From NCBI RefSeq assembly GCF_963678635.1, contig NC_087068.1:37457436-37521435 (forward strand): DNA of 64,000 nucleotides, given 5' to 3'. The translations under genes and the position numbers were made by a program. Every line of letters starts with the position of its first letter. The stretch's first letter is position 1. The notes under the pieces were generated by a model, which was given only the letters and a program-made list of their open reading frames with translations, did no database searches and had not been told where the DNA came from. This document shows positions 1 to 12,200 of this stretch, piece by piece. This DNA is from Symsagittifera roscoffensis (Eukaryota > Xenacoelomorpha > Acoela > Convolutidae).

Positions 1-1
1 G

Positions 2-1082
2 AAGTCCCTTTACTGGATTTTTATCGACCTGGAGAAGGCCTTTGACCGTGTCCCGCGGCGCCTCATTATAGAAAGTTTGAGGCATAAACGCATACCAGAG
101 CATTTCATAAACGCTATTATGGCAACATATGACGATTGTAAGACCTTAGTTATTCTGGACGGCGAACCAACAGATGCTTTTGATGTTACTGTTGGTGTGC
201 ATCAAGGTTCAATCCTCAGCCCCCTCCTGTTTATCACGAGTATGGATTATCTGACCGAAGAAGTGCGAGATGGCTCCATACTGGAAATGTTGTATGCGGA
301 TGACATAGCACTCGCAGCAGAGACACCCGAAAAAGTCATGAGGAAGTACAGAAAGTGGAAGTCAGCATTGGAGTCCAAAGGGCTTCGTGTTAATGTGGGC
401 AAAACCAAGGGAATGGGAGACCTCCCTAGTGTCACCCGTATTGCCGCTGTCGATCCTTGCGGCGTTTGTGGAACTAGAGTTGGCAGAAACTCGATTATGT
501 GCACTCTTTGCAGAAAATGGGTACATGGACGCTGTACCGCTATTAGAGGAAGTCTATCTCCACACGAGTTCTACATGCCAAAACCCAGCTGCAAGTGATC
601 CTGCACCGCGTAACAGTTTCGACGAGTTAGAGAGTGTTAGTCAGTTTTGTTACTTGGGACACACGTTGCATGCTACTGGAGACTGTGAAATTGCTATAAA
701 CGAGCGTATCAAGAAGGCATGGTTTGCGTTTCATAACCATGGTGGCGTTTTACTCGGGAAACGGGGATTGTCCATGGAACAAAGAGGTATTATTTATTGT
801 GCTTGTGTTCGACCAGTGATGACGTACTCCTGTGAAACTTGGACACTCAAATTAGAACACAAACGCAGGTTACTTTCAACGGAAAGGCGCATGGCCAGAA
901 TGATGTGTGGAGTAACCTTATTAGATCGCATTCCATCGGACTCGATTTTGAGCCGACTTGGTATTCAGAAGACCGTTATTGACTGTGTTGAAAAATCTAA
1001 ATTGCGATGGTTTGGGCATGTCGTGCGTAGAGAAGATAGTAGTCCAATCCAAGAAGCTTATTTCCTTGAGGTCCCCGTTTGA
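2..1082 (+). pseudogene. RTE-like LINE reverse transcriptase, 3' part, frameshifted
   Basis: The reading frame is open from the window edge to about 598. It carries RT motif A (FIDLEKAFDRVPR), the HQGSILSPLLF block and the catalytic YADD box (about 292-303). A zinc-ribbon-like C-x2-C...C-x2-C...H-x2-C motif follows at about 455-535. The frame then stops, and the protein continues in the next frame to 1082 with the usual thumb/C-terminal blocks (RPVMTYSCETW, RRMARMMCGVT, LRWFGHVVRR). The frame change lies between about 560 and 620. The 5' part (endonuclease) would lie left of the window. This is a dead copy of a non-LTR retrotransposon. The RTE-clade assignment is from recalled family features and is moderate. 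Confidence 0.85.
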
Positions 1083-1187
1083 ACGGGATAAGACGGCAAC
1101 GATGATGAAACTCGATTACCGAGCAGCAAAAGCGTAAAGACCATGAAAGACGTGGCTGACTTCTAGTTTCGAAGAAACTGGAACTTA

Positions 1188-2035
1188 AGTTTCTGATTTC
1201 CCAGCGAGAATAAGTGTCTTGTAATCGGGAACTCCGCCTGAAAGCATTGCATGCAGTAATGTTTCTTGCCGGTCCCAAGCCCGGGTAAAGGAGGAGGGTT
1301 GGCGATAGGAAGGGCATCCAGCCGTGAAACTCCGCTTCAACCTACTGAATCATGAATACGCCAAATATAGGGGGCAGTACACCCCGAAGTGCTGCGCGGG
1401 CGTTGTCGGTGCCGGCCTACGTCATAAAGAATGCACTGACACCCCGAAACTCCCTGAGACAAATGACGGCTGCAGAGCCTGACACGCCAGGAAACAAGTT
1501 TCGGGTTGCTACGTGGAACGTTGTTTCCATGACTGGAAGGAGTGGTGAGGTAGCAAGAGAACTTGGTGAGCGGAAAGTTGATGCTGCCTGCCTTCCAGAA
1601 ACTCGGTGGAGGGGAGCAGGAACAAGAATGACTGGAAACGGTTACAAGTTCTTCTGGTCTGGCGGAAAGAAAGCAGAAAATGGAGTTGGCTTTGCTTTCG
1701 CTGAACACTTAGTGAACCGTGTGGTGGAGGTCAACCGTGTCAACGACCGCATCATCTCAGTTACGGTTCTTTTGGAAGATCGTCCCTACAATTTGATATC
1801 TGCGTATTGCCCACAGAGCCAATTAGCAGAAGATATGAAAGATCATTTCTACGATGCCCTTGAACGTGAGTTGCTGACGACCGATAACCCGCTGGTTGGT
1901 GGTGATTTCAACGGACACATTGGCGAGGACAACTCAAGTTGCGAAAGTTTCTGATTTCTTAGTGTTTTAACACTTGCGAGAGCAAGAGTCTTGTTGCACT
2001 TGCGAGAATAAGTGTCTTGTAATCGGGAACTTGAT
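1188..2035 (+). repeat. dispersed-repeat pieces flanking the endonuclease fragment
   Basis: The string gtttctgatttc and the segment gcgagaataagtgtcttg, followed by taatcgggaact, occur both at 1189-1231 and at 1946-2030. The endonuclease fragment therefore sits between two direct copies of the same repeat. Related heads, built on the hairpin ACTTGCGAGAGCAAGT, recur at about 8665, 7985 (reversed) and 59826. Confidence 0.6.
1262..1954 (+). pseudogene. RTE-type LINE 5' leader plus truncated endonuclease
   Basis: About 1262-1350 resembles the conserved leader found upstream of RTE-clade endonucleases (ccggtcccaagcccggg, gaagggcatccagccg). From 1352 the frame encodes an apurinic-like endonuclease start: ATWNVVSMTGRSGEVARE, the ETRWRGAG block, the ISAYCPQ block and the catalytic GGDFNGHIGED at about 1900-1930. 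It then breaks off into an unrelated dispersed repeat at about 1940. The intact domain would be longer and fused to an RT. The order here (RT at 2-1082, then endonuclease) is the reverse of a LINE ORF, so these are two fragments, not one element. Confidence 0.85.
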
Positions 2036-4439
2036 TTTTCCGTTTTGAACAGTTTTTTCCGTTAATAGGTATACAAGTTTGAAGTTTTGGAGTTCTTCCT
2101 TGGCTCTAAATCTTTTTGATACATAACCTCTGCATGCATTTTGGCCAAACGAGTTTTTTCATTAATTTCTTCATTACGGCATTTTGTTTAATTGCGCGCT
2201 ATTAGACAAGTTTAGTCAATCGGTCTTCGAAATCTTGAACTTTTCCTATTCAGCTTAAATACGGCGAGGTGATTCCACTTTAAAAGTAAATGAAACTACT
2301 GTCCAATATTTTACTGAGCACATTTTTGTCAAACTATTTGAAATTGTGAGATAATGACAAAGGAATATTGTCGCGTTAGCGGAGTTAAACGAAAACGTAA
2401 TATTCAGTTCTGATAAAAAAACATTGCGCTCTAGTTTCTTGTTAGACCTAAAAAAGCCTTTGATAATCACGACCATAAAAATATGCTAGATATAATTGAT
2501 TTTTACGGAATACATGGTGTAATTCTTGCTGAAAGTGACTGTGTTAGGTCCTTTTTTTCCTCATATATACATTTATGATATTCCTAGTGACCCTAAACAT
2601 TAGATGTTCTTTATTTGCGTTTGCTGTTATGTAGTTTTGTGCAGCGAACTCGTTTACTTCTTGTTGTTCCGACCATTGAAAATGGGGAGGAACTTGGTAT
2701 TCGGGTGTGTGTTAGATTTTTTGCTTTTTTTTCACGCAAAATCAGGTACCACAAATATTGATCGGACGGGGTTCAGTGATATATCATATTAAAGTCCTTC
2801 CAGTCGTAATTCGAGCGAATTTAAAAAATTTTGAAAATTTTTTCAGTGTTGAGAAAAACCGATTTGAAATTTTTAATTTTTGGTCTAATTTCGAGCTACT
2901 AAGGTGACTGTGTAGGCTTATAATAGCATATTTAAGCTTAATTTAAGCCGTCAAAACTTTGTTCTACGCAAATAAAGGTAGTTTTTGGGAGTTTTTAGCG
3001 CAATTTTGGGAATTAAAAACTTCAAAGTTGAAAACATTTCTGCAATTTTTGAAATTTTTTTCAAAACATTTTTTTTCCGTTTTTCTAGTAATTTTTCTTG
3101 AAAAACTGTTTTACAATTAACCTATTTTACTATGACTCTGCAATATGCCCAAGTCCTATTTTTTCCTTTAAATCTTTTTATCACAACATGCAGAAAAAAA
3201 ATGACAGCAATTTGAATAAACTTCATGTATTTTTTTAAGACTGTGGTGGAACATTCTGTGCTACTTGCACAGTAACCGGCTATCCTTGTTTACTTTTTTA
3301 ATTTTACTTTTTATTTATCAAAATCAATTAATCATGTTATCAGCGCTTTCGTCAGCTGTGTTATATGGTCAAACTACAGACATAGTTCGAGCTTGTTTGA
3401 ATTTCGATACCCAATCAGTTCAAAATTTGTTTTCTAAGTTTTTGTTGTACATATAAATTTCGGTTTTAGAAATTTATCAGTGATTTAATCGCTGAGAATG
3501 TTAATTCAAATTAAACGCTTTCAGGTCTTATTATATCGGTTTTTTTTGGAAAGATGTAAAAAGTTTCTTGTGCGTGTGTGTTCTTCGATGGGGACTCAAT
3601 GTCTCCAAAATGTTATAATGCTAAAAATGTGGTAATGCTCAAATTTTCATGATCATTTTTTTTGCTTAACGGATGTCCGCCAAAGTTTTATCGGCTACGT
3701 ATTTTTTGCTTCCTTGCACCTCTTAGCTAGAATTTATCTTAATTGGTATATTTTCTTCAAAATGAAATTACTGGAGTCAAATCGAGTTTAGTGTTTGGGG
3801 AAATTTTGGCAGATTTAGTTTTCCTTGATTTTTTTGTAAGTTAGTTTTCCGATTTGGCAACTTTTTTCTCATCTATCGGCTACCTTTCCATGGCGCATTT
3901 GCAATTTATCGCATGTTAATTGAAGCCCCGCACCGCAACTGGATTCATCATTCATTCTTGGGTGGTTTCGAATAAGTTCTTACTAATATATTTGACTTTT
4001 TTTGTTTATTTCAATCAAAATTCTGAAGCTTATAACCTTGAAATATGATTTTGTTTATTCTGATTAGGTTTCGTGTAGCTAATTCAGTGTAATTGATGAC
4101 CATCAAATCGATAATTTTAACGCATCATGTGGCCGTGAGTCTTAACTAAAAAAACATTCACTTCGAGAAGTTTTTTTTCTCCAAAATTAGACATTTCGTA
4201 ACCAGGGCGGTGAAAATTTTGTACTGGAATTCAAACGTGAAACCAATTATTCGGCTTGGTTTGCTTGCTTAAGGTTATAAATCTTCAGTCAACCTAAACT
4301 AGATCTTGCTTCTGCAGCAAAATATCTGACAGATATGTTTTACTCTTTAGTTTGACAGCATTTCACTTTGGTTTCGATAAAATCTATCTATTATATATTG
4401 AAAGCTGGCTTCACTTTTTTAACCATTTTTAAACTTTTT
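2036..4439. other. intergenic, AT-rich; one dispersed repeat recognised
   Basis: No exon-like reading frame was found. About 2640-2950 (ttccgaccattgaaaatggg ... acgcaaaatcaggtacc ... gagaaaaaccg) belongs to a diffuse repeat family. Other copies lie at about 45735-45930 on + and, inverted, at about 54650-54900; a weaker one lies near 55030-55190. The rest shows poly-T tracts and nothing identifiable. Confidence 0.5.
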
Positions 4440-5640
4440 GAGCGTTTTATTTTTGCATGTTTAACAAAAATAAGTTTTCGCGTTTAAGCTATATCCCAAG
4501 TTTGAAGCAAGTTTCATTTCAGTGATTATTTCACCAAGTTTGAAACAATTAACCCACTAGATGAATGCTATTAGAGTTCTCCAGGCGTTACTAGTTTGTC
4601 CTTCAAATATGAGTACCCAAATGCATGTCTCAGGTCTTCCTCCCCATGTTTCGAGAAAAAAAATCAATTAGCTAGTTTACGAGGTACGCAGATTATTTAT
4701 GACTTTTGAAATGTTTTTCAAAGAACTCCACAAAGTTATACAAATCAACCCTTTAGTGGGGAGCTGTCAGGATATTCTCAGGCGTTGCAAATCTTGCCTC
4801 CAAATATGAATGCTTTCCGAGATATGACGTTTTTATGGTTATTCAAATATCTTCGGTAAACTTAGATTTAGAAAGTTCTCAAAATTTGAAATCCCAGCCC
4901 TATAGATGAATGATGTCAAAGTACTCTCATGGGTTGCAAATCTTGTCTCTCAATGTGACTGCTCAAATGCTTTTAGTTTCCGAGATATGTCGTTTTTTGA
5001 GATTTTTTCGAAAAATTGATTTAAATTTTTTTTTCAACTCTCGAAATTCACAACCCTATAGCTGGATGCTTCTAGGTTAGTCTCAGAAATTGCAAACTTT
5101 GTCTGAAACTTCTAGTGCTAAAATCCTTCTTGTTTTCAAGATATGAAGTTTTTTTTTCAAAAATAACGTTTGTTTTTTTTTCCGTATGTTGTTTAGATAT
5201 GTTTTCTAGAACTTAGATAAAAAACTTGACTAAAGTCGGATTTCTCAACTCTTCGAGGCGCTGACAGGGTACTCTCAGGCGTTGCGAACTGTGCATCCAG
5301 ATATGACTGCTGAAATCTTTTTAGTCTCCCAGATATGGCGTGTTTTACGATTATTTCAATAATTTTCAGAAAACAAAGTTCGAATATCTCAACTTAATAG
5401 TCAGATACTCTCGAAGTACTCTCGGGGCTGCAAATTTTGCCTCCAAAGGCTGATGCTCAAATGGTTTCCGGGACAAAACGGTTTTTTCAATTGATTTTTT
5501 TAAACGTTTCAAAAATCCCAACCCTATAGTTCTCAGTTTTTTTTTTAGTTTCCGAGATATGACGTGTTTATGGTTTTTGCTGAGAAGTTTGGTATCTCAA
5601 AGCTTCTAGTTTTTCACAAAATTGATGCAAAATATTTTTG
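4440..5640 (+). repeat. highly diverged tandem array, unit about 160 bp
   Basis: Successive blocks repeat the same order of words: caaccctatag / tactctcaggcgttgcaaat / tgcctccaaatatgactgct / agtttccgagatatgacgtt. They can be picked out near 4560, 4750, 4900, 5045, 5265, 5400 and 5540. Spacing varies around 150-190 bp and identity is low, so this is an old satellite or minisatellite rather than a recent expansion. It lies just upstream of the MIGA 5' end. Confidence 0.65.
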
Positions 5641-6077
5641 TTTTAAATTGCAGATAAATTACTACAAGTTTTGTTGTCGTTGCGTGACTTAAAGGCCTCC
5701 AGTTTTGACTGAAAATTAGATGATATAGAAGATATTAACTTTTCACTGTCATTTCATCGACAGTTGGTCGGCTAATTTTTTTGTACCGCGCGTGATGCGA
5801 AAATCCGCCTCGCCCTTGTTAGGAACTTAGATTTATTTCTTATACTGGTTTTCTGAGAATCTTAGTCGCACTGTAGTATCAAAACTTGTTCATTTTCAGA
5901 ATTAACCCATGCAACTATTGGAATCATACAAAAATACAAATCGTAAATAGCTGAAAATGACTTGAGAGAACAGAGAACCAAATACCCATCCCGTCTGCTC
6001 ACCCTTCTCCGAAGAAGGGTCACAGACAACATCCGCAAGAGTCGATAGATTGGAGCAATTCCTGCGTGAAATCAAAA
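5641..6077 (+). other. MIGA upstream region and probable 5' UTR
   Basis: The frame of the MIGA start codon is closed by a TGA at 5958 and has no earlier ATG, so the first coding exon has its own 5' leader here. About 5781-5820 carries a degraded copy of the GCGAAGC-type repeat tail (gtgatgcgaaaatccgcctcgc). No TATA box or initiator could be assigned with confidence. Confidence 0.4.
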
Positions 6078-6237
6078 ATGCCGTCATCGTCTTCGACTCC
6101 TGCCTTCTCGACATTTCGAATGGGCGCCATTTTGAGGTCGATAAGAATGGCCCCAGAGAGAGTTCCGAAGTTGCAGAAGAAGCACTGGCTCTTCTTGATT
6201 CTGTCAGCCTCTGGACTGGCCACTGCACTCCTGTTTT
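6078..6237 (+). CDS. MIGA: MIGA coding exon 1 (start codon, membrane anchor)
   Basis: This exon encodes residues 1-53, beginning MPSSSSTPAFSTFRMG and ending in a hydrophobic segment, ALLF. The donor is TTTT|GTGAGT. It ends in phase 1 and joins exon 2 to give LLF-YLYRRRRS, a transmembrane helix followed by a basic stop-transfer cluster. The ATG is the first in a frame closed upstream by TGA at 5958. Confidence 0.88.
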
Positions 6238-9200
6238 GTGAGTTACGTCATGTAATCTGCTTATACAGAGCGTGCAATCATACAATATCTGTAGAATTTA
6301 TGATGCAGAAGATTGTTCAATCAAACGATATAATATTCCTATGACATTGAGAGTAGTACCATTTAGGTCAATCACCGTTTTTTTGTCCTGTAAATCAGCA
6401 TTTTACTCTGTTTCTAATTGGTAAATGAATGAAATAAAAAACTGCCATAAAGTATCGAATGCACAAAAATGGTTGATAAGCAAATAACCTGGACAATACT
6501 ACCGTTTGTTAGTCTCTTGAATCACGTTTGTAAATGTCTCTAATTTTCCAAGCTGTGTAACTACAGTCACAGGACAAAAAGTTTCAACCGAGGAAATAAA
6601 TATTGTTTTGATCAGTTTATCAAAGCGCAAATAACCAAGTAAACTTTATCCCCCTAAATAAATGGGGGGGGGTATAAAGTTTTTTTTATCAGAGACGCCT
6701 TTTGACTAGACAAGCATACCTTGCTGAACAGCATGAGAAGTTTGATTTTTGTTGGTACGCTAAGGAGTTTAATTTTATATGGTTCAAAAATGGTTTGAAA
6801 AATTCTATTTTATATAGTTTCAAAAAACAAGCGAGAGATTTGAAAACGTTGCGAGGCTCGGTGACAAAATCTAGTTTATTATTTTAGAGTATTTGTGCGC
6901 CGATGATTAGCGAACATGTATCAGTAAAAACAAGCTGTTTTGGATCACCAGTCCCTGTGATACATAGGGTTCCGACTAATGTAATGTTATGTTGGTATTT
7001 TTGTACGTTGGCATAGACTGCGGTGATATTAAACGTCTGTTTTAATATCACGGGATTATTATGAGTCGATGAACACATAATTCAGACTCTTATATAGGTC
7101 GCGGCGGAATGAAAAAAAATTACCTTTGAATCCAGTTTTTTTTGAAATTCAATTAATTTTAGCAAAATAGTGTCAATCATAAAGTGTTCTTGAAATTCAA
7201 GCGGCTTTAAAATAGTCTATTTTTTTGAATTTTGAAAATTGAAAATTTTCAAAAAAAAAGTCAAAATTCAGTGTTTTTTCTGTTTATTTGCGTTCATTGA
7301 CTGTTTTCCAACATCATGTTGGCTGTATTTTGATTGTTAAATTAGCGAGAACGAGTGTCTTGTCATCGACCAAGGACCAGAATTTTAAAAAAAAATATCA
7401 ATGAACGAACTGAATACACTTATCTAGGTCGATTGTTTTTTGGGGGGGAAGAAGTTAGAAGATTTATCATTTTTGAATTTACATTCAAATTCATTAGCGA
7501 AAAGGAAAAGAAAACTACGCTTTCCAATTGCGATAGTACAAAAGGCCCAAAAAAGGTTTCTGGTTTTTTGATTCAAAAATGTGAGGCCCCTAATCTCTTG
7601 CTCGATTCTGGTACAATGCAAAAGATTGTTTCCAAGGCTTTTTTTCCGCATTTCACTGTTTTACCAAGTTAGGGTTACATTAGATAAGAGGCATTACTCC
7701 TAAATGATTGCAAAGTTTGAGGAATCGGATAGTTTACAATGTGTGGTTACCAAAGATAAATTTTCCAAATGATTGCCCGGAATAAATATATATAAAAAAG
7801 GCCTGACTGGAACTTGAAACCCGTATCTTAGGGTACAAAGGCATCCACGTTAACTCTAGGCCAATAGCGAAAAGTTCTCGAAATTGCTAAAATCCACTAA
7901 TAAAAAGTTTCACAAACTCTTACAAATATGTAACAAAAAGTTGTTTACGGGAAAAAAGTTTAGTTACGGATTAGGAGACACTTGCTCTCGCAAGTGTAAC
8001 AAAGTTCCGAAAAGAAACAATGACAATGTTTTTTTTTGTATTGCATGTTGAGTTTTATGGAAAAACAGAAGTTAGAGATGAAGTTGAATGCACTTAGTTA
8101 AGAGATCGAATATAAAATTACAAAAGATCAAAGTAGCTCGTGTCGGTTACCATTTCATTTAGGTGAAAAAATGGTTGATGATTTCCATTTAGGTAAAAGA
8201 AAAATGGTTGAATTATTTATGACCCAGGCAATGTGGGTCGTAATTAATTCACTTTGATCAACAAGCTTTCACTTTTCCAAATTCGGGTCTAAATTAGGTC
8301 GACCTTGTAGTCTTTTATCAAAAACTCAACATTTTCATATCAGAATTGTTACGCCAGAATACTTTAACTATATTTTAGAATCAACATTCAATACTGATCG
8401 CTAGTTTATGGCTGTATTACTTTGTCGGTCGTTCATACTTAATCCGGAAAATTAAGTCTTTTTATACAAGCGAAATTATGAACCTGTAATCAACCATTTT
8501 TTAACCTAAATGGAATGGTAACCGACACGAGCTACTTTGATCTTTTGTAATTTTATATTCGATCTCTTAACTAAATGCATTCAACTTCATCTCTAACTTC
8601 TGTTTTTCCCATAAAACTCAACATGCCATACAAAAAAAACATTGTCATTGTTTCTTTTTGGAACCTTGTTACACTTGCGAGAGCAAGTGTCTTGTAATCC
8701 GTAACTAGACTTTTTTTCCGTCAACAACTTTTTTTTACACATTTGTAAGAGTTTGTGAAATTTTTTATTAGTGGATTTTAGCAATTTTGAGAACTTTTCG
8801 CTTTTGGCCTAGAGTTAACGTGGATGCCTTTGTACCCTAAAATACGGGTTTCAAGTCCCAGTCAGGCCTTTTTTCTTTATTTGTGAATTTGAAAAGAAAT
8901 TTCTGGAACTGTGTCAGCTTAGATTTCACAACGAGGGATTTTCTTGTGCTGTCAGGAATTTCCATCGTAGAAGCAAGTGTTTTTGGTTTACCTCTGTAAT
9001 ATGTAAAATTAATACCCCTTGCATATTTTCGTTGGTTTTCGGGTAGTTTCTGTTGCAAATTTTCAAAGTTTCAAAAGTTACTTGCTCAATTTTTTCATGA
9101 CAACAAATTCTTATTGCTTTTGTTTTGTTTTCAGTTCAATAGGCTTCTACTCACTTGTTGTCGACTTAGTGCCCGCTCGGTATATACTGAAAGCTTGTGT

Positions 9201-12200
9201 ATTACTGGTGGTTGTGTTTTTCGACTTTTCATTTTTTTTTCGATTTTGTTATTTCCGCCTCATTTTCTATTGGCTAGCTTTTAATGTTGCACCTGCATTG
9301 TATCGCAAGTGATGCGAAGCTCCGCTTCACCTCTGGGTATAAAGTTTTGTTCTACCTTGAGCATATTTTTATGCTTTTATTGTAGGTATTTTAACCCATG
9401 TGATACCTTTTTTGGTTGTTAATTAAGTGTCTGTCTTGATGCAATCTGAAGCGGAGCGGGTTTTTTCTTTCAAAAACACAGCCTTGCTCAAAAGCATTAT
9501 CCTGATATAAATAGACAAGTCCTGATATGGCAAAGTGCAGATTGATGAATGGAAATACCTGATTAGAATGACCTGATTAGAAATAAATTTCTTTTCTCAT
9601 ATATATATTTTTTTGTGCTAACAATTAAGATAAACGGCTAGTGGGCATTTTTGTTCTTTTCATAAGGAGTTTTTATATTTTGCATAAATTAGCATTTCTG
9701 GGTTTTTGCATAATTCATTTTTAACAGGATAAATAAATATATTCTTTCTTTTTTTTGATATTGTGCTGTTTATGAGGAAACTTGAACCGCAAAAGAAACC
9801 ATCTCCAACAAATTATGGTCGAGCGACCGAATAACAACTTCAAATCAATATTTTGAAGTTATCGATTCCTCCAGATCGTTCTAAACAGTTTTACTTGTAT
9901 AAACAGTAATTTATATTTTGCATAAATTAGCATTTCTGGATTTTTGCATAATTCATTTTTTAACAGGATAAATAAATATATTCTTTCTTTTTTTTTGATA
10001 TTGTGCTGTTTATGAGGAAACTTGAACCGCAAAAGAAACCATCTCCAACAAATTATGGTCGAGCGACCGAATAACAACTTCAAATCAATATTTTGAAGTT
10101 ATCGATTCCTCCAGATCGTTCTAAACAGTTTTACTTGTATAAACAGTAATTTATATTTTGCATAAATTAGCATTTCTGGATTTTTGCATAATTCATTTTT
10201 TAACAGGATAAATAAATATATTCTTTCTTTTTTTTGATATTGTGCTGTTTATGAGGAAACTTGAACCGCAAAAGAAACCATCTCCAACAAATTATGGTCG
10301 AGCGACCGAATAACAACTTCAAATCAAGATTTTGAAGTTATCGACTCCTCCAGATCGTTCTAAACAGTTTTACTTGTCATTTGAAGGAATTTCAACTGTG
10401 TCTTAATTAGTTGCAGAGAAAACGACAAAAACGTGAATAAAGTATTCGTTGATTTCTTGTTTGAAAACTGAAAGTTGTATTTTTTCGTAACTGTAACTAT
10501 GACTTCAAAATAAAACTTATTTCAATACAGCCATGCGGACAATTTATCTTAAAAAGTGATTTATCCCAAAATTTGGTTTTGCTTTACTGCAGATTTGTAC
10601 CGCAGACGACGTTCACTTGCACTTCAGTCCAGGTCAAAATCAGCAGCTCCGACTGCCGGAGGGAGGAGACCAGTTGGCCACGTGGATCCCCGACGTCCCT
10701 CCACTTCTTCGGTCGCATCGGGAGGTAGAAGGCTTGTGAGTAACGAGGAGAGACACCAACATCACCGAGCTAGGAGGGAGAGAAGCAGGATATCGAGAGC
10801 GAGCAGCATCGATAGGATGTCCGTGTCATCCGGTAATACTTTTGCTATGTTCCATATCCTGTTTTTTGGCGGCTTTTGGTTCAAGAGCAAAGAATTAACA
10901 AGACTGCTCGTATCAGGGCGAAGCCCTGAATGTTCCGACTGCCTTTTAAGGTTTATGGAGCAGTAATAACATTAAAAAATTAAATGTAAGAAAAAATAAA
11001 ATGAAAAAAAAATTTTTTTTTTCTTAAATTTGAAGTTTTTTTATAAAAATCATCCCCCCACACGCCATACAAAGTACAAAAGGATAGATTTTGCTCCTTG
11101 TAACAAACCAATTATGGCGAATAAGCTTCTTTTAACCAATTTGGAACGATTTCTAAGACGGATTAACTCTCCGCTTACGCGTTAATAGCGCGAAATATAT
11201 CGCGCGTTAATTGTCCCAAATTGGCCAAAATGGCAATCTTTAAACCCCCATAACTTTACGAAAAATGATCACAGGTGAAATATCTTTTCAAATTTGAGCT
11301 CAGGACAACAATACCTTTCGAATGATTTAAAAAATTCCGTCAAAAATGGCTAGTTAAAAAGTCGAAATTTGTATGAAGAAAAAAAAACCCACCCCGAGCA
11401 CAAATATTCCGTTACTTTCGTATCGAAAGTCGGAACAAAAATCAGTTATGCTATATGCAATAAACTTGTTTCTTTTGGCCTGTTGTCTTTGTGAGTGGAA
11501 GCCATTATATTCAATTCATATAAAAAGTTTGAGTCATAACCACAGAAATTATAATTTGAAAGGTTTTGAAAGCCTTCATGCTCGCTAGCCGAGCTTGCTG
11601 AAAGTAGCGAAAGAAATTATTGTCACGCTAACTGATTGTAATGTTATGAATTGAAATAAATGGCTTTCAATGCAATGTTATCCTAGTGATCTTTGACTTA
11701 TTTTTTAACGTGAAATGTTAATGTGTCGGCTTTCTGGCCCTTAGGCTTGTTGGTATTACACAAACTGACTGATAAGATGCAATTGTTGTGAAATTGTGGT
11801 TTGTTCAGCTCGTTCTAATCGGACGGCGGTGGAAGACTCAGTGCAACTTCTTGGGGAGCTGAACATGAGTCATTACAGTGAAGTTTTGACCACTTTCCAA
11901 GCCGATTTGGAGTCGGCACTCTTCCAATATGCTAACAGGTAAACAAACTCAAGCATGCGCAGATTAATTATTCATTTAGAGGGGAAAAGAGTAAAATTGA
12001 CCGTACTTTTCAATTCGTAGACTTTAGATGATTTCAGTGCCTTTATTAGGCATCATTCGAAATATCCGCTGCAATTGATTACGATATCCAATGCTCAGTC
12101 TGGGCTCACGGTTTCATAAGTGCGATTAAATTTAGTGCAAAATAGCTCAGCTGTTTACGGCAACGATAATATAAAGGTTCAAAGAAACCACTGTATTTTC

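Noticed and set aside
9019-9312. 97-codon frame with apparent membrane segments
   Set aside because: Phe/Val-rich translation of a T-rich dispersed repeat that ends in the GCGAAGC tail; not a gene.
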